From assembly GCA_033064195.1 (NCBI GenBank), contig JARBJD010000026.1:124001-188000 (forward strand): a stretch of 64,000 nt of DNA, given 5' to 3'. Positions 1 through 9,386 of the stretch are shown piece after piece. Every line of letters begins with the position of its first letter. Position 1 is the stretch's first letter. A program made the translations under genes and the position numbers. This DNA is from Blattamonas nauphoetae (taxonomy: Eukaryota; Preaxostyla; Oxymonadida). The notes beneath the pieces were generated by a model that worked only from the letters and a program-made list of their open reading frames with translations, did not search any database and was not told the DNA's origin.

Positions 1-277
1 AGAATTTTTTTCGATTTTTTTCGAAGTGGTTCTCAAGTTGGATTCACTTTGTTCGAGTTCAAAAGTGAAAAAACATCGAAAAAAGTGACAACATTGTTGG
101 AATATGACAAAAATTTGCTTCAAAATTAACGCTTAAAATGAGGTCGAAATATTGAACATATTTCTGGAATTTAGGTCAAATATTGGCATCATTGAAATGG
201 CCTAAATTCCTTTTAATACAAGATTTAGAAATGGTCAATTGGAATTGACTTTTCGTTTCTGATTTCAACGACTATTT
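1..277. other. A/T-rich stretch with no recognisable gene
   Basis: Low-complexity A/T-rich sequence with several short runs of T and A. I see no open frame, repeat end or RNA gene that I can support. Confidence 0.4.
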
Positions 278-790
278 CAATCTGGTTCCCAAATCGTCTA
301 CTATACTACTGGTGTGGGTGGATGAGAGAAGGGAGAGGTGACGGACCGGACCTGTCGATAACTGTCGCGCAATTCGCGAGATATTCGTTGAACAACGTCT
401 GTCACATATTGTTGTCGAGTGCAGGAAGTTCATAACACACGAACAGTCAAACGAGGTTTGGATTAGCAGCGAGGTTCCTGATGTCGTCGCTGTGATTGAA
501 CTGAAATTTCTCGAAAGTGTCTGCAGTGGATTGAGGAGAGGAGAGTGGACTGAGCGGGGAGGACGTGTTCTGCACGAGAAGAGTGAGAGGGAGAAGATCA
601 GGGGCGAAAGTGAAGGGATGATGTCGAGAGAGGAAGCAAGACGAGAAATATGTGTTGAAGAAGATGCTGTCGTAAAACAGATGTCCATGCGTGTCGACAA
701 ACACTGTCTGGTGTTTGGGTGCTGGGGGCGAAGAAAGGAGCATGTTCTCAAACTGGACCGAAGTGGAATCATTGAGAAGATGTTGTGAGA
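278..790 (-). pseudogene. Decayed coding relic, unknown family (copy of 43140-43620)
   Basis: The minus-strand reading near 447-743 contains segments such as DSIFFNT, FLSRHHPFT and APDLLPLTLL that recur almost word for word in the plus-strand reading of 43286-43620. The nucleotide similarity in codable sequence on two separated sites shows a dispersed, once-coding family. Here the frame is short (98 codons) and surrounded by stops, so I call it a relic of a host multicopy gene. I do not recognise the protein family: the part seen is rich in Ser, Leu and Phe and has no catalytic motif I can name. It could also be one exon of a larger gene whose other exons I cannot place. Confidence 0.45.
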
Positions 791-1860
791 GAGGTGTGGA
801 TGAACACTGATTTCTGCGCTTTTCTCTCGTCTCTCACATCGATGATCTCATCTGTCGTCGAAGCAAGGTCATTCATGATCTGCAGGGGAATCTATTTGAG
901 CGGCTTCTTCGGGCAGGCTTTGGCTGACGAGATCACGTCGACAAGTGACACTATTCAATCGTCCTTCGCTTTGCTTTGCACGACGTGGTTGTTGCTGTGC
1001 TGTTTGTCGTGCAATTTCTTCTCGCTCTCGTGATGAGCACAAAGGGAACAAAAAACTTCCGATGAAGATCAAACTGTCTCCGAGTTTCATCGTTCTTCAC
1101 TGACAACGTTTCGACTTGAAAATCGTCGAGTGAAGGAACAGAGAAGGACGTGACTGGTGATGAGTGTGCAGTTGAGGTGAAGGTGAGGATGGAAACAGGA
1201 CCCAGTCACATTCGAATGAACACGTTGTTTTGTGACGTCACAACAACATGGGTAGAGAGTGTTGGGGGGACAGGATACTCACCTGTCATGATAAGATGAG
1301 AGAAGGTGTGAGGATGTAGATTTCCAGAACAGCGGTGGATGTGACATTAATGAAAGCTGGCAGATAAGGAGGGGAACATGGAAGAACGAAGCAAAAGCGA
1401 GTTTAGGGTGTTTTGGATGGATGGTGAAGAGTGAGACCAGTAATGGATGTGATTGAGAGGGCGGATTGCTTCAACCAGAAGATCAAGATCATTCCTTCAA
1501 AACAGGAGTCTGTCGCTGTTTGAGTTGATGTGAGTGTCGGAGAGTTGTGAGATACGTGATTGGAACTCATCGACAGGAAAGTCGACGGGAATTTTTAGCT
1601 CTGGGGTTCCTTGGAGAGAGAGGGAGATGATCCTTGATTTGAACAAACACAACGCGGGTTGCCGCAATTGTGATGATGATGAGAACGGTTCGAATGATGA
1701 GGTGAAATGGAGGTTTGACTCAATGTCACCTTTCCGGAAATGGTGATATGATGATCCCATTCTATGACACAGAGAGAAATTAGACAGGAAAATCACGAGA
1801 ATAGGCAGTATTTTAGTCGCATGATTGCTAAATAAAGTGAAAGAAGCAAAATATGATGTG
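791..1860. other. Region without a supportable gene
   Basis: About 1.1 kb with only short frames on both strands (70-99 codons), none with a recognisable motif or a second copy that I could find in the window. The base composition resembles the relic to its left (GA-rich on the plus strand), so it may be more of the same decayed minus-strand locus, but I cannot show this. Confidence 0.35.
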
Positions 1861-2062
1861 AATAAAGTCTAATCTGTCCTCTTTTTCATGTCGAAAGATG
1901 ATCTAACCCATGATCTGGACACACAACTAGTATTTCGTGTGTTTCTCGTGAAGGGGGTATCAATTAACTCTATCACTTCACACAGTTCATATTCACTATC
2001 TCTTCTATCAAATATGAGAAAAGCACCAATTGGTGACAAGACACCGATTGGTGACACCACTA
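1850..2062. repeat. Fragment of dispersed coding-like repeat plus end of a MITE-like repeat
   Basis: Around 1852-1910 the sequence resembles the beginning of the repeats at 42620-42870 and 48440-48660 (shared words include TCTAATCTGTCCTCTTT and GATCTAACCCAT-like sequence). At 2036-2062 the end GATTGGTGACACCAC followed by TA resembles the terminal repeat of the MITE at 38226-38812 (GTATTGGTGACGCCAC then TA). I read this as two truncated repeats side by side; the opposite MITE end was not found. Confidence 0.35.
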
Positions 2063-2189
2063 TAACATACTTGTGATTTGTCGGTTGTGACACATTCTTT
2101 TAAGCGATTAAACGCATCTGTGTACTCGATCCGCAGGTCCACTTTCGGTTCGATCAGAGAAGGTACATAAGAATGTTTTATGAAATAAT

Positions 2190-2684
2190 GAATTCAAAAA
2201 TAGAGCAAACCTGTTGAAAATAAGTGAGAAACGAAAATGCTGAGGATAAGACATAATAGTAGACCTGAACGAGAGGAGAAGAAAAAAGTCAATGATCGAA
2301 GAAAAGAATGAGTTGGCAAAAAAGAAGAGAGAACAAATGAAATAAAAAGAAAGTGAAACACACCTAAATCAAACGGTAATGAGCCATCAGGAACAAGAAG
2401 AGAAGATCGAGTCCCATTGAAGGACTTTCTCTGATCAAACAATACTGATCGAACCCATCGATGACAGGATCGAAGTCTCGGAAGATCTCAAATGATAAAA
2501 CAACGAATGACAATTTATTTTTGAATTTTTTAATTTGTATTAAATGAATCCAACTGAAATGTACAACGAAAGACGTCGAGTATGTTCAGAACAAGCATTA
2601 ACAGAATCAATGAAGCAAGAGAACTGTTCGCTAGTCTCTGAGTATGTCAGAAATAATGTGCCGGTGACGTATGTTCATGAGGGA
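2190..2684. repeat. Left terminal inverted repeat of the Polinton
   Basis: This stretch is the reverse complement, with scattered differences, of 18328-18757 continued at 20786-20842. Landmarks are TAGTAGACCTGAACGAGAGG near 2258 versus its complement near 18737, and GATCGAAGTCTCGGAAGATC near 2470 versus its complement near 18535. The repeat ends inwardly just after the start of a reading frame, so both ends of the element encode the same beginning (MNPTEMYNERRRVCSEQAL). The outer limit is uncertain by about 5-10 bases. Confidence 0.85.
2513..2543 (+). promoter_or_regulatory. T-rich TATTTTT start-proximal motif (example in left terminal repeat)
   Basis: ATTTATTTTTGAATTTTTTA followed about 10 bases later by the ATG at 2544. 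The same kind of block, TATTTTT with a few bases to ATG, lies upstream of the Polinton genes starting at 5726, 7639, 8109, 10355 or just inside it, 11608, 13570, 18035 and 18468. I read it as the element's own promoter or initiator motif. Confidence 0.55.
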
Positions 2685-3582
2685 ATCAAGAATTTTCATT
2701 CCAATGAAAGAGCAAACGAAAATGAGTCGACAAAAATACAATTCACAAATGATTGAGAAAATGATTGATCATAATATCTCAACAACCAACGAGAATGCAG
2801 CAGTGATTGAATCACTTCAGAAGACAACAGAAGCACATAAGACAGCAATATCTTCAATTCAGAAAGTGGTGAGCACAAATGGATCGATCACGACACCAAC
2901 AATTGGAGGATTGATCAATGTGAATGGAGCGAAGTGGAATATATCAGAAGGATCACTTCCAAAGTATCCTGGAACCTATCCGGCTTCAACATTTAAGTCT
3001 GGCATTTCAATATCACAATCAATTTCAGAAACTTCAGGAATTCAATTCAATGGTGATGGCATCGTAATGTGGTCTCCCTGTGACTCACCAGCTTTGTATT
3101 ACTACGATGAGGACACAGGTTCAGGAGTGTTTTCAATATCCACAACAGGAAGTTTTTCTCAACTGTCAGACAGAAGAGTGAAAAGAAATATTAAACCATA
3201 CCCCGATGTTCTCGAGCAACTGAATAAAGTCGAAATCGTGCAGTACCAATTCAACACATTCGACTCGAAGATCAACAAAGTGACGAAACAAATCGAGAGC
3301 GAGACTGATGAAGAACACTTGAAGAACTGCAAAGAGAAATGTGAATGCCTGAAGAAGGAAAGTGAGAAGAAACACATTGGTGTTATTCCTCAACAGATCC
3401 AAGAAATATTCCCAGAGGTTGTGAATGATTCCAATCAAGACTGTCTTCAAGTTGATTATGCAGAACTCTCTTGCTTCTGTGTGAAAGCCATTCAGGAACT
3501 GAGTTGCATTCTCGGACAACAGCAGACACTCATAAATGAACTCATACAAAAATATAATTCCCTGACTAATATTCCAACATGA
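2671..3582 (+). CDS. Polinton tail-fibre-like protein with S74-type intramolecular chaperone domain
   Basis: A 303-residue frame. The C-terminal part from about residue 165 has the signature of the endosialidase-type chaperone (peptidase S74) found at the end of phage and viral tail spikes: an SDRRVKRNIKP motif, then a coiled region of about 60 charged residues, then GVIPQQIQEIFPEVV, a YAELS motif and a terminal helical segment. The middle is Gly/Ser/Thr rich, as expected of a beta-structured fibre. In known proteins this domain trimerises the fibre and cleaves itself off. Its presence at the edge of a Polinton suggests a receptor-binding spike on a particle. The gene starts at or in the left inverted repeat. 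As part of a fossil element, its state is not examined further. Confidence 0.7.
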   Translation: MFMRESRIFIPMKEQTKMSRQKYNSQMIEKMIDHNISTTNENAAVIESLQKTTEAHKTAISSIQKVVSTNGSITTPTIGGLINVNGAKWNISEGSLPKYPGTYPASTFKSGISISQSISETSGIQFNGDGIVMWSPCDSPALYYYDEDTGSGVFSISTTGSFSQLSDRRVKRNIKPYPDVLEQLNKVEIVQYQFNTFDSKINKVTKQIESETDEEHLKNCKEKCECLKKESEKKHIGVIPQQIQEIFPEVVNDSNQDCLQVDYAELSCFCVKAIQELSCILGQQQTLINELIQKYNSLTNIPT

Positions 3583-3862
3583 GATCAACCAGAAATTCGT
3601 AATACTCTTTGATTATTTTTCCATTGATTGTCTCGGATGTTTCCATCTCAATTGATTCACCAGAACTGTCTTTGAACCAGATCTTCACTACAGATTGTCG
3701 AGTAGTTAATTCCCACTTCTTTCGCTTCGCAATCTGTTCGTTACAGAAAGCAACAAACGAGTCATTGTACGCATCTGTCTGAATCCAGTCAGCATGAATG
3801 GTGAAATTCTGAGGAAGATCATTTGAGATGACAGTTGAGTGACCATCAATTTGCGCTTTCAC
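3566..3862 (-). CDS. Small Polinton ORF, unknown
   Basis: A 98-residue minus-strand frame that overlaps the end of the S74 gene tail to tail and lies downstream of the capsid genes. It is mixed charged and hydrophobic (for example QNFTIHADWIQTDAYND) with no motif I recognise and no membrane span. The compact packing against its neighbours and the same orientation as the capsid genes suggest a virion or accessory protein, but this is inference only. Confidence 0.5.
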   Translation of the reverse strand: MKAQIDGHSTVISNDLPQNFTIHADWIQTDAYNDSFVAFCNEQIAKRKKWELTTRQSVVKIWFKDSSGESIEMETSETINGKIIKEYYEFLVDLMLEY

Positions 3863-4007
3863 ATGAATGAGTTTAAAGTGGATGAAATGAACTTATTTTT
3901 GATTTCTGGAATTAGAAAAATCAGGAGGTAATTGAGCAGTGTGAGAATTCTGAATTGAGAAATAACGCTTCACCATTTGTGATTTCTACAAAAATAAAAT
4001 ATTCAAT

Positions 4008-5726
4008 TTAGTATCCTCTCTTCACTTCTTCATGTGCTTCTTGGAGTCGACGATCAATGACATATCGCACTCGTGGATGTCCATTTTCGATCCAGAATAG
4101 CCAGTATGATACTAGATGTAATGACATAATTGGTGGAGGAGGACCTTCTGGAGTTGATGTGAAATATGGATCCAATTCTCCTTGAATGATCGGTGTTCCT
4201 CTGAAGACAATGTTGACTGATTCTGCTGTTGAAATTCCTTCTTCTACACCAGCGATTTCACTTCGATCTCTTGGAACCATGAATGTGAAACAAGTTGCAT
4301 CTGTGAATGGGTTTGTTTTCTTGTAGGGTTTTATGTCATCCAAACTCCTTTTTTCCCAAATACGAGGTTCACAAATGGAATTCTCAAACTCTTGTGTTGC
4401 AGAACAACCGATAAAATCACCGTTCACCATCATCATTTGATAGAACTCTGGTGAGATAGTTGACATTGGGAAATTGGGAAAGTTGGATCCAAGCATTTCG
4501 AATTGACCAACGTATTGAGGATTTCTGAAGACTGTACACTCGTTTGGTCTTTCAGGGAACAAGCACATCAGATTCATGGGATTGTTGAGTTTGATACTGA
4601 TGTTTGATCTCACTCCCATGGCATTTGCAGATGATTGAAATGATTGTGTGTCAATTCTTTCTGCTTTAATGACATACACTATTTTTGAGTAAGTGTTGAA
4701 GAGAGGTTGTTTTGTTGCATCTGTCACTTGATATCCATAGCAAATCGAAGCGACTTTATCCACAGATGAGGAGAGGACAGTTGAAGTTGTCTCTTTAGTT
4801 TCTATCCAATCCCAATCCCCATCCTTAGTTGGTGTTCCCGCGGGGTAGCTAGGTCCTCTATGTTTTTCAACTTGATGAACTGGATTCCCAATTTGGGTAA
4901 ATTCCATCGTTAAAGTTGACCATTCTCCATCATGCATCATCTGAATATAACCTGGTCGAACAAAAGTATCAATCGTCCCGGAATGAGGGGTATCGTATCT
5001 TTCTTGTAGCGTATATCGAAGGACTGATGACGCTCGAATGGGACAATACATAAGTGAATCCGTCGTTAAATGAAATCGTAAACGTAAATTGCCAAAGATT
5101 GAATTCGGATATTGATCAAATGTACTTAGTGGAAGGAGATTCACAAATGGGATTACAAGAGGAATGGTTAACGCATAGGAGGTTGCTGTACATTCCTTTG
5201 GTATCAAATATGCTCCACAAACACTTGGATCCATTCTCTGAACATTTTCAAAAAGACTGTAGCAATGCTTCATGTTGTTTTTCTCTTCATACGACTTGAT
5301 AGTGTGATACAGAAATGATTCGTGAACATGATTATTCTGGAGTGTATTGTCAATGATGTTTCCTTTACTGTCGACGAGTCTCATATCTCGAATTGCATCT
5401 GATGATGACTTGACACCGTAGAACATTCCGAAGTAAGTCACACCAGCTTTTCCCCAGTTTGTTGGTTTTTCATATGAAACAGTGACAGTTAGATCTATCC
5501 GCAAATGACTCTTCATGAATTCAGTCACATCATGACCATCATAGCACAATGGAACTTCAATCTCATCTCCAATTCTGCATGGCATAGGAGGATTTGTTGG
5601 ATGAACTTCTTGAATGGAATAAACGTGCGGCTCGGAATCCCACTGTTTTGGCAAGTATGATTGCACTTCAATTTGCTCAATTAGTGTCGATGTTGGTTTG
5701 GATTGATTTGATCTGATACTTCTCAT
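4008..5726 (-). CDS. Polinton major-capsid-like protein 1
   Basis: A 572-residue frame, the length expected for a double-jelly-roll major capsid protein. It is Pro-, Tyr- and Thr-rich beta-type sequence without signal peptide or membrane span. The C-terminal block (GTPIIQGELDPYFTSTPEGP, then PPPPIMSLHLVSYWLFWIE and a charged RVRYVIDRRLQEAHEEVKRGY-like tail) aligns in position with the end of the neighbouring 465-residue protein, and a central IFGNLRLRFHLTTDSLMYCP aligns with LFGDLKLSVHMNEDAFVCCP there. A second, partial copy lies at 20962-25410. The start is preceded by the TATTTTT block seen before other genes of this element. The jelly-roll assignment is by length, order and Polinton context, not by a structural test. 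Confidence 0.65.
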   Translation of the reverse strand: MRSIRSNQSKPTSTLIEQIEVQSYLPKQWDSEPHVYSIQEVHPTNPPMPCRIGDEIEVPLCYDGHDVTEFMKSHLRIDLTVTVSYEKPTNWGKAGVTYFGMFYGVKSSSDAIRDMRLVDSKGNIIDNTLQNNHVHESFLYHTIKSYEEKNNMKHCYSLFENVQRMDPSVCGAYLIPKECTATSYALTIPLVIPFVNLLPLSTFDQYPNSIFGNLRLRFHLTTDSLMYCPIRASSVLRYTLQERYDTPHSGTIDTFVRPGYIQMMHDGEWSTLTMEFTQIGNPVHQVEKHRGPSYPAGTPTKDGDWDWIETKETTSTVLSSSVDKVASICYGYQVTDATKQPLFNTYSKIVYVIKAERIDTQSFQSSANAMGVRSNISIKLNNPMNLMCLFPERPNECTVFRNPQYVGQFEMLGSNFPNFPMSTISPEFYQMMMVNGDFIGCSATQEFENSICEPRIWEKRSLDDIKPYKKTNPFTDATCFTFMVPRDRSEIAGVEEGISTAESVNIVFRGTPIIQGELDPYFTSTPEGPPPPIMSLHLVSYWLFWIENGHPRVRYVIDRRLQEAHEEVKRGY

Positions 5727-5778
5727 TTATAGAAAAATAAAAAATACAATATCAATATTTTCTTTTCCTGTTTTGTCT

Positions 5779-7176
5779 CTACATGATTCCCAAATCTTTG
5801 TGCAACGCTTTCAGTGTGTGATTGGGATAGTACTCAACTCTGGGTTCATCGTTACTGAATCGTAGGACCCACCACGTTGTTGCAGTAGTTGCTAGAATCG
5901 GTGCTGGAGGATGTGGAAATGGTGTCATATCACCACCACTTTGACTTGGGTTGTATACATTATAGTATGTGTCAATATTGCCTTGATAAATCGGTTGAGA
6001 TCTCAAAGTGACAGCAGCGTTTCCTATTGAACTGATGGAATCATTACAGTTCGTTGGACATCCACTTCGTTGAGTAGGAAAGCACAGAAGGAAGTCAGTA
6101 TTGTCATGAACTGGACGAACTCTTGTCATAGTTTCATTTGGATATGTTTCATCACCAGTGAGTTTCTCTTCAACGAGAGAATCCGTCAGTGATCGCTCCA
6201 AGTCATCAGGAACAGCTAGGTACGAATCGAGATTGAGAGTCGATAATGCAAATTGATAGAAGCGAGCTCCAATCGTTGTAGTCGGTTGTTCTGGATAATA
6301 CCTGTTTTGTAAATTCACTTGGATGTTCTTCTGCATTGGATTGTGGAAGCAAGTGACTTCATTGTCGTAGTGTCTGAAGAGAAGCATGATATCCTTGGCA
6401 TTCACCACTACCATTTGCTGAGTACAATCGATTCCTGTTGCCGTTGGTGCCTTCTGAAATGGATAGAATGAGATCTTCTCAGCTGGAATTGTTCCAGGAC
6501 GATCCTGATACATCACCATGAGTTTCTTTATTGCATCATCTTTCATTTTGTATCCAGCACTCATACAATACACATCATCAATCCGATAGTTTGTGACGTT
6601 TAATGAGATGTACTGATCCACGTATTCTGGTTCTGTTGTCACGACATTGGTTGTTGAACAAACAATGTCTTTTGTAACTGTTGGTTGCAGTAATGATTGA
6701 ACAATTTGAACATAGTTCTTTGTGCAAGAGGTGACAAGATTGGTTAGGAAATATGGACGATGTTGAATACAATTGAGAATTGCTGCTTTAGTCGTTGGTG
6801 CTGCTGCTGTACCAGTAACGAGTGATGATAGTGTATTTTTCAAAGTGAGTTCAGGATTCACAGGACAACAAACAAATGCATCTTCATTCATATGAACACT
6901 CAATTTCAAATCACCAAAGAGACATTTTGGATAGTCAGTCATTCCAGAGAAAATGAGAAGATCTTCAAGGTTAATTGACACACGAATTGGTACATCAATA
7001 GTGTCTTGAAACACACCTGTTCCAGACGTTGTAGTGAACGTATTGAATGAATCATCAATTTGACAAATGTCTTGATTACCAGTCAACGGAATGATTATCT
7101 CTTGTCCTGTGTAGAAACGAGAATTCTCTGATGGTTTCAATTCTTGAATAGAAGTACTGTGGGCTCCATCATTCAT
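5779..7176 (-). CDS. Polinton major-capsid-like protein 2 (paralogue)
   Basis: A 465-residue frame lying 52 bp upstream of capsid-like protein 1 in the same orientation. It shares two spaced blocks with it (LFGDLKLSVHMNEDAFVCCP, and a tail with QPIYQGNIDTYY, a proline-rich loop, a Trp-rich strand and EPRVEYYPN), showing an old duplication. Having two divergent capsid paralogues side by side could mean a particle with two capsomer types, or a specialised vertex protein. No membrane span or catalytic motif is visible. Assignment rests on the paralogy and on the element context. Confidence 0.6.
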   Translation of the reverse strand: MNDGAHSTSIQELKPSENSRFYTGQEIIIPLTGNQDICQIDDSFNTFTTTSGTGVFQDTIDVPIRVSINLEDLLIFSGMTDYPKCLFGDLKLSVHMNEDAFVCCPVNPELTLKNTLSSLVTGTAAAPTTKAAILNCIQHRPYFLTNLVTSCTKNYVQIVQSLLQPTVTKDIVCSTTNVVTTEPEYVDQYISLNVTNYRIDDVYCMSAGYKMKDDAIKKLMVMYQDRPGTIPAEKISFYPFQKAPTATGIDCTQQMVVVNAKDIMLLFRHYDNEVTCFHNPMQKNIQVNLQNRYYPEQPTTTIGARFYQFALSTLNLDSYLAVPDDLERSLTDSLVEEKLTGDETYPNETMTRVRPVHDNTDFLLCFPTQRSGCPTNCNDSISSIGNAAVTLRSQPIYQGNIDTYYNVYNPSQSGGDMTPFPHPPAPILATTATTWWVLRFSNDEPRVEYYPNHTLKALHKDLGIM

Positions 7177-7441
7177 GAGGTATTAGATGTGATGTTCAGA
7201 CATGAGTTGCTGTTGAATTTGACCCATGTCATCTCTCGTGTATTCTATCCTTCCAGTTGTATTTCCAGTCAATGATGATGCTCCAGTTCTTTTGTTTGTC
7301 AGATGTGTTATATGCGAGTTCATTTGAACAAAAATAAAAAAACAATAATGCTTATTTCTTTTTGACTTTCTTCTTCTTTGGTTTCTTCCAGTTTCAGTAT
7401 TTCTCCTCTGAGCTTGTTCGCAACTGCAGTGTTTCCATCAT

Positions 7442-7639
7442 TCATTGCTTGCTCGTATTGTGCCATCTTTCTGCATGGATTTGCTGATCGGATTTCACAT
7501 CTGGAATCTTTTCAACACCTGTCTGTGCTACCTTAGAATTCAGTGGTCCAAAAAAGGGGATGAGATTCAGAAATGGAGCTCCAACTCTGAGTATATTTTT
7601 GCCAACTGCTGCTAATTTTGATAACCAACCTGGTGCCAT
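7442..7639 (-). CDS. Small amphipathic Polinton protein (pVI-like candidate) A
   Basis: A 65-residue frame if begun at the ATG directly downstream of a TATTTTTATT block; a longer upstream extension is possible but has no support. It begins MAPGWLSKLAAVGKNILRV, a basic amphipathic helix, followed by a short hydrophobic stretch (APFLNLIPFFGPL). Capsid-internal membrane-lytic proteins such as adenovirus pVI start with comparable helices and are made by Polintons, so this is a candidate minor capsid protein. The assignment is inference from composition and position beside the capsid genes. Confidence 0.45.
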   Translation of the reverse strand: MAPGWLSKLAAVGKNILRVGAPFLNLIPFFGPLNSKVAQTGVEKIPDVKSDQQIHAERWHNTSKQ

Positions 7640-7923
7640 TTTAATAAAAATAAAATATTCGAATTCGAGTGAATGTTTATCCTTTGAATTGAATTTTGGC
7701 ATTTGACGAGATTGGCATATCATCATTAGAGTATCGTCCATTTCGAGGTAGTTCGTACTCAATCATCTGTGGTTTTTGTTGACGATTGATCGCCTTATTT
7801 TGTTGATAAACGTCCATCATTCCACCTAATCCATTGAGTATTCAACTTTTTCATCTCAAAAACACAAATAAAAGGAGTTTCTGGTCACATCAACGACTTT
7901 CTTGACATCAGCTCTTGGATCGA

Positions 7924-8109
7924 TCACATTGTCATGTGTTTGTGGATGTTGATTTCATCGATTCTGACCATCTTTCGATGTTCAAATTTACTGTTCGTTT
8001 GTGAGAGCAATCCACCACCGACTTGAAGCAACGTTGGAGCTAGAGGTTTGATGAATTGAAAGAATTGCTTACCGATATTTTTGAGTTTGTTGAAACTTCC
8101 TGGTGCCAT
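7924..8109 (-). CDS. Small amphipathic Polinton protein (pVI-like candidate) B
   Basis: A 61-residue frame that opens with MAPGSFNKLKNIGKQFFQFI, closely patterned on the start of the protein at 7442-7639 (MAPG, then Lys-spaced hydrophobics). The pair looks like a tandem duplication that has diverged. It has its own upstream TATTTTTTATTTTTC block. A role as a membrane-active minor capsid protein is a guess from the helix and from its neighbours. Confidence 0.45.
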   Translation of the reverse strand: MAPGSFNKLKNIGKQFFQFIKPLAPTLLQVGGGLLSQTNSKFEHRKMVRIDEINIHKHMTM

Positions 8110-8145
8110 TTATGGAAAAATAAAAAATACAATTCATTTATAATT

Positions 8146-8733
8146 TTAGCGAGGAATAGCTTTCGTCAGAGAAATGCCATAATTGAGAATGGTGTTGTAT
8201 GCTTCGTTAAAGGCAATACTCATGTCTTTTCCACCAACAAGGATCTTGAACATTGTTCGAAAGATTGGGAGTTTATTCAGACATAAACACTTGTCAGACA
8301 GGTCATCCAGTTCGATCACCACATCATTAATCCCAGTGAGTGTAGCAATCAGTGCACAGAAATCACTTTGGTTCGTGATCAGTTTCTTCGATGGTTCAAT
8401 GAGATTATTCAATAATTTCTTTTCACAAGCGAATGCATTCTTGTAGACGAGCAGCAGTTGGTCTTTGAATGCTGAAATGTTGGAAGTGTATTCTCGAAGT
8501 GGAATAGAACGACTTTGAATTGGAGCTGATGGATAGGTCTCGAGTGGTGGATCGTAAGCACTTCGTTCATTCTCCATCTCCACATTGGCGCTCTGGTCAT
8601 TTCGATCTTCGAGCTTTGATCTTCCAGAATTGGATCCTTTGTTGTCGATGATGACATTGTTGGTGATTGATGTTGGGACTGAAGAAGAACTTGTGTGTTT
8701 CGTAAATTGACAACTGAGAATTGGTTGCATCAC
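8146..8733 (-). CDS. Polinton ORF, unknown (195 aa)
   Basis: A 195-residue frame with a polar Ser/Asn/Thr-rich first third and a helical, leucine-rich second half (INDVVIELDDLSDKCLCLNK region, residues about 135-155). No motif or membrane span is recognised. It follows the capsid gene orientation. A MITE has inserted about 30 bp upstream of its start, so its original upstream region is now separated from it. Confidence 0.5.
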   Translation of the reverse strand: MMQPILSCQFTKHTSSSSVPTSITNNVIIDNKGSNSGRSKLEDRNDQSANVEMENERSAYDPPLETYPSAPIQSRSIPLREYTSNISAFKDQLLLVYKNAFACEKKLLNNLIEPSKKLITNQSDFCALIATLTGINDVVIELDDLSDKCLCLNKLPIFRTMFKILVGGKDMSIAFNEAYNTILNYGISLTKAIPR

Positions 8734-8760
8734 TTTCTATAACAAAAAATATATATTATA

Positions 8761-9354
8761 GATGTGTCATTAACCCGGTCCGTGTCACCAACCCGGAACC
8801 TGGGGTTGAATTAAACTATTTTGGTCAAACTAAGAAAAAATTGAAATTTGAGAATTTGCTATCGAGGCGAATCGGAGAAAACCTCAAAATACTGTATACA
8901 GCAGGAATACACACATTTTTTCAAACTTTTTTAGCTCGGATCCCCACAACCAGATATCCGTTTTACACCAAATAAAAAGTATTTTTATCGTGAATATATC
9001 AAAAAAAAGACTCAACAAAAAAGTGCTATTTTTCCCAAAAATTTTTTTGTCGAGAAAAACAGCGTTTTTTCACATCTTCCCAAATACCCAACATTTGTTT
9101 TTCAATTTTTTTTCAAAAAATCCTTTTCTCGAAAAAAACGTTTCTGTGAAAAATTTCATCAAAATTGGTCGACAGGTTGTGGAGATCTGATTTGGACACA
9201 TTTCCACAGGGGCCTGTAACGAGGTTTTTCGAGGTTTTCTCTGATTCGCCTCGTTAGAAAATTCTCAAATTTTAATTTTTTCTTAGTTTGACCAAAATGG
9301 TTTATTTCAACCCCATGTTCCGGGTTCGTGACAGAACCGGGTTAATGACACATC
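8761..9354. mobile_element. MITE inserted in the Polinton, ends like the pogo-like element at 27849-30375
   Basis: A 594-bp non-coding element flanked by TA on both sides (8759-8760 and 9355-9356). The terminal inverted repeats start GATGTGTCATTAACCCGGTC and run for about 90 bp, to the TTTGGTCAAACTAAGAAAAAA block. The same termini and about 200 bp of subterminal sequence (including the CCCAAATACCCAACATTTGT block) occur in the transposase-bearing element at 27849-30375. I infer it is an internally deleted derivative that was moved by that family's transposase. Confidence 0.85.
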
Positions 9355-9386
9355 TATTAATGTTTTTAATCAGACATTTCTTTCTG

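Noticed and set aside
1869-2093. Short genes on both strands left of the Polinton
   Set aside because: They fall in truncated repeat fragments, are under 75 codons and overlap one another.
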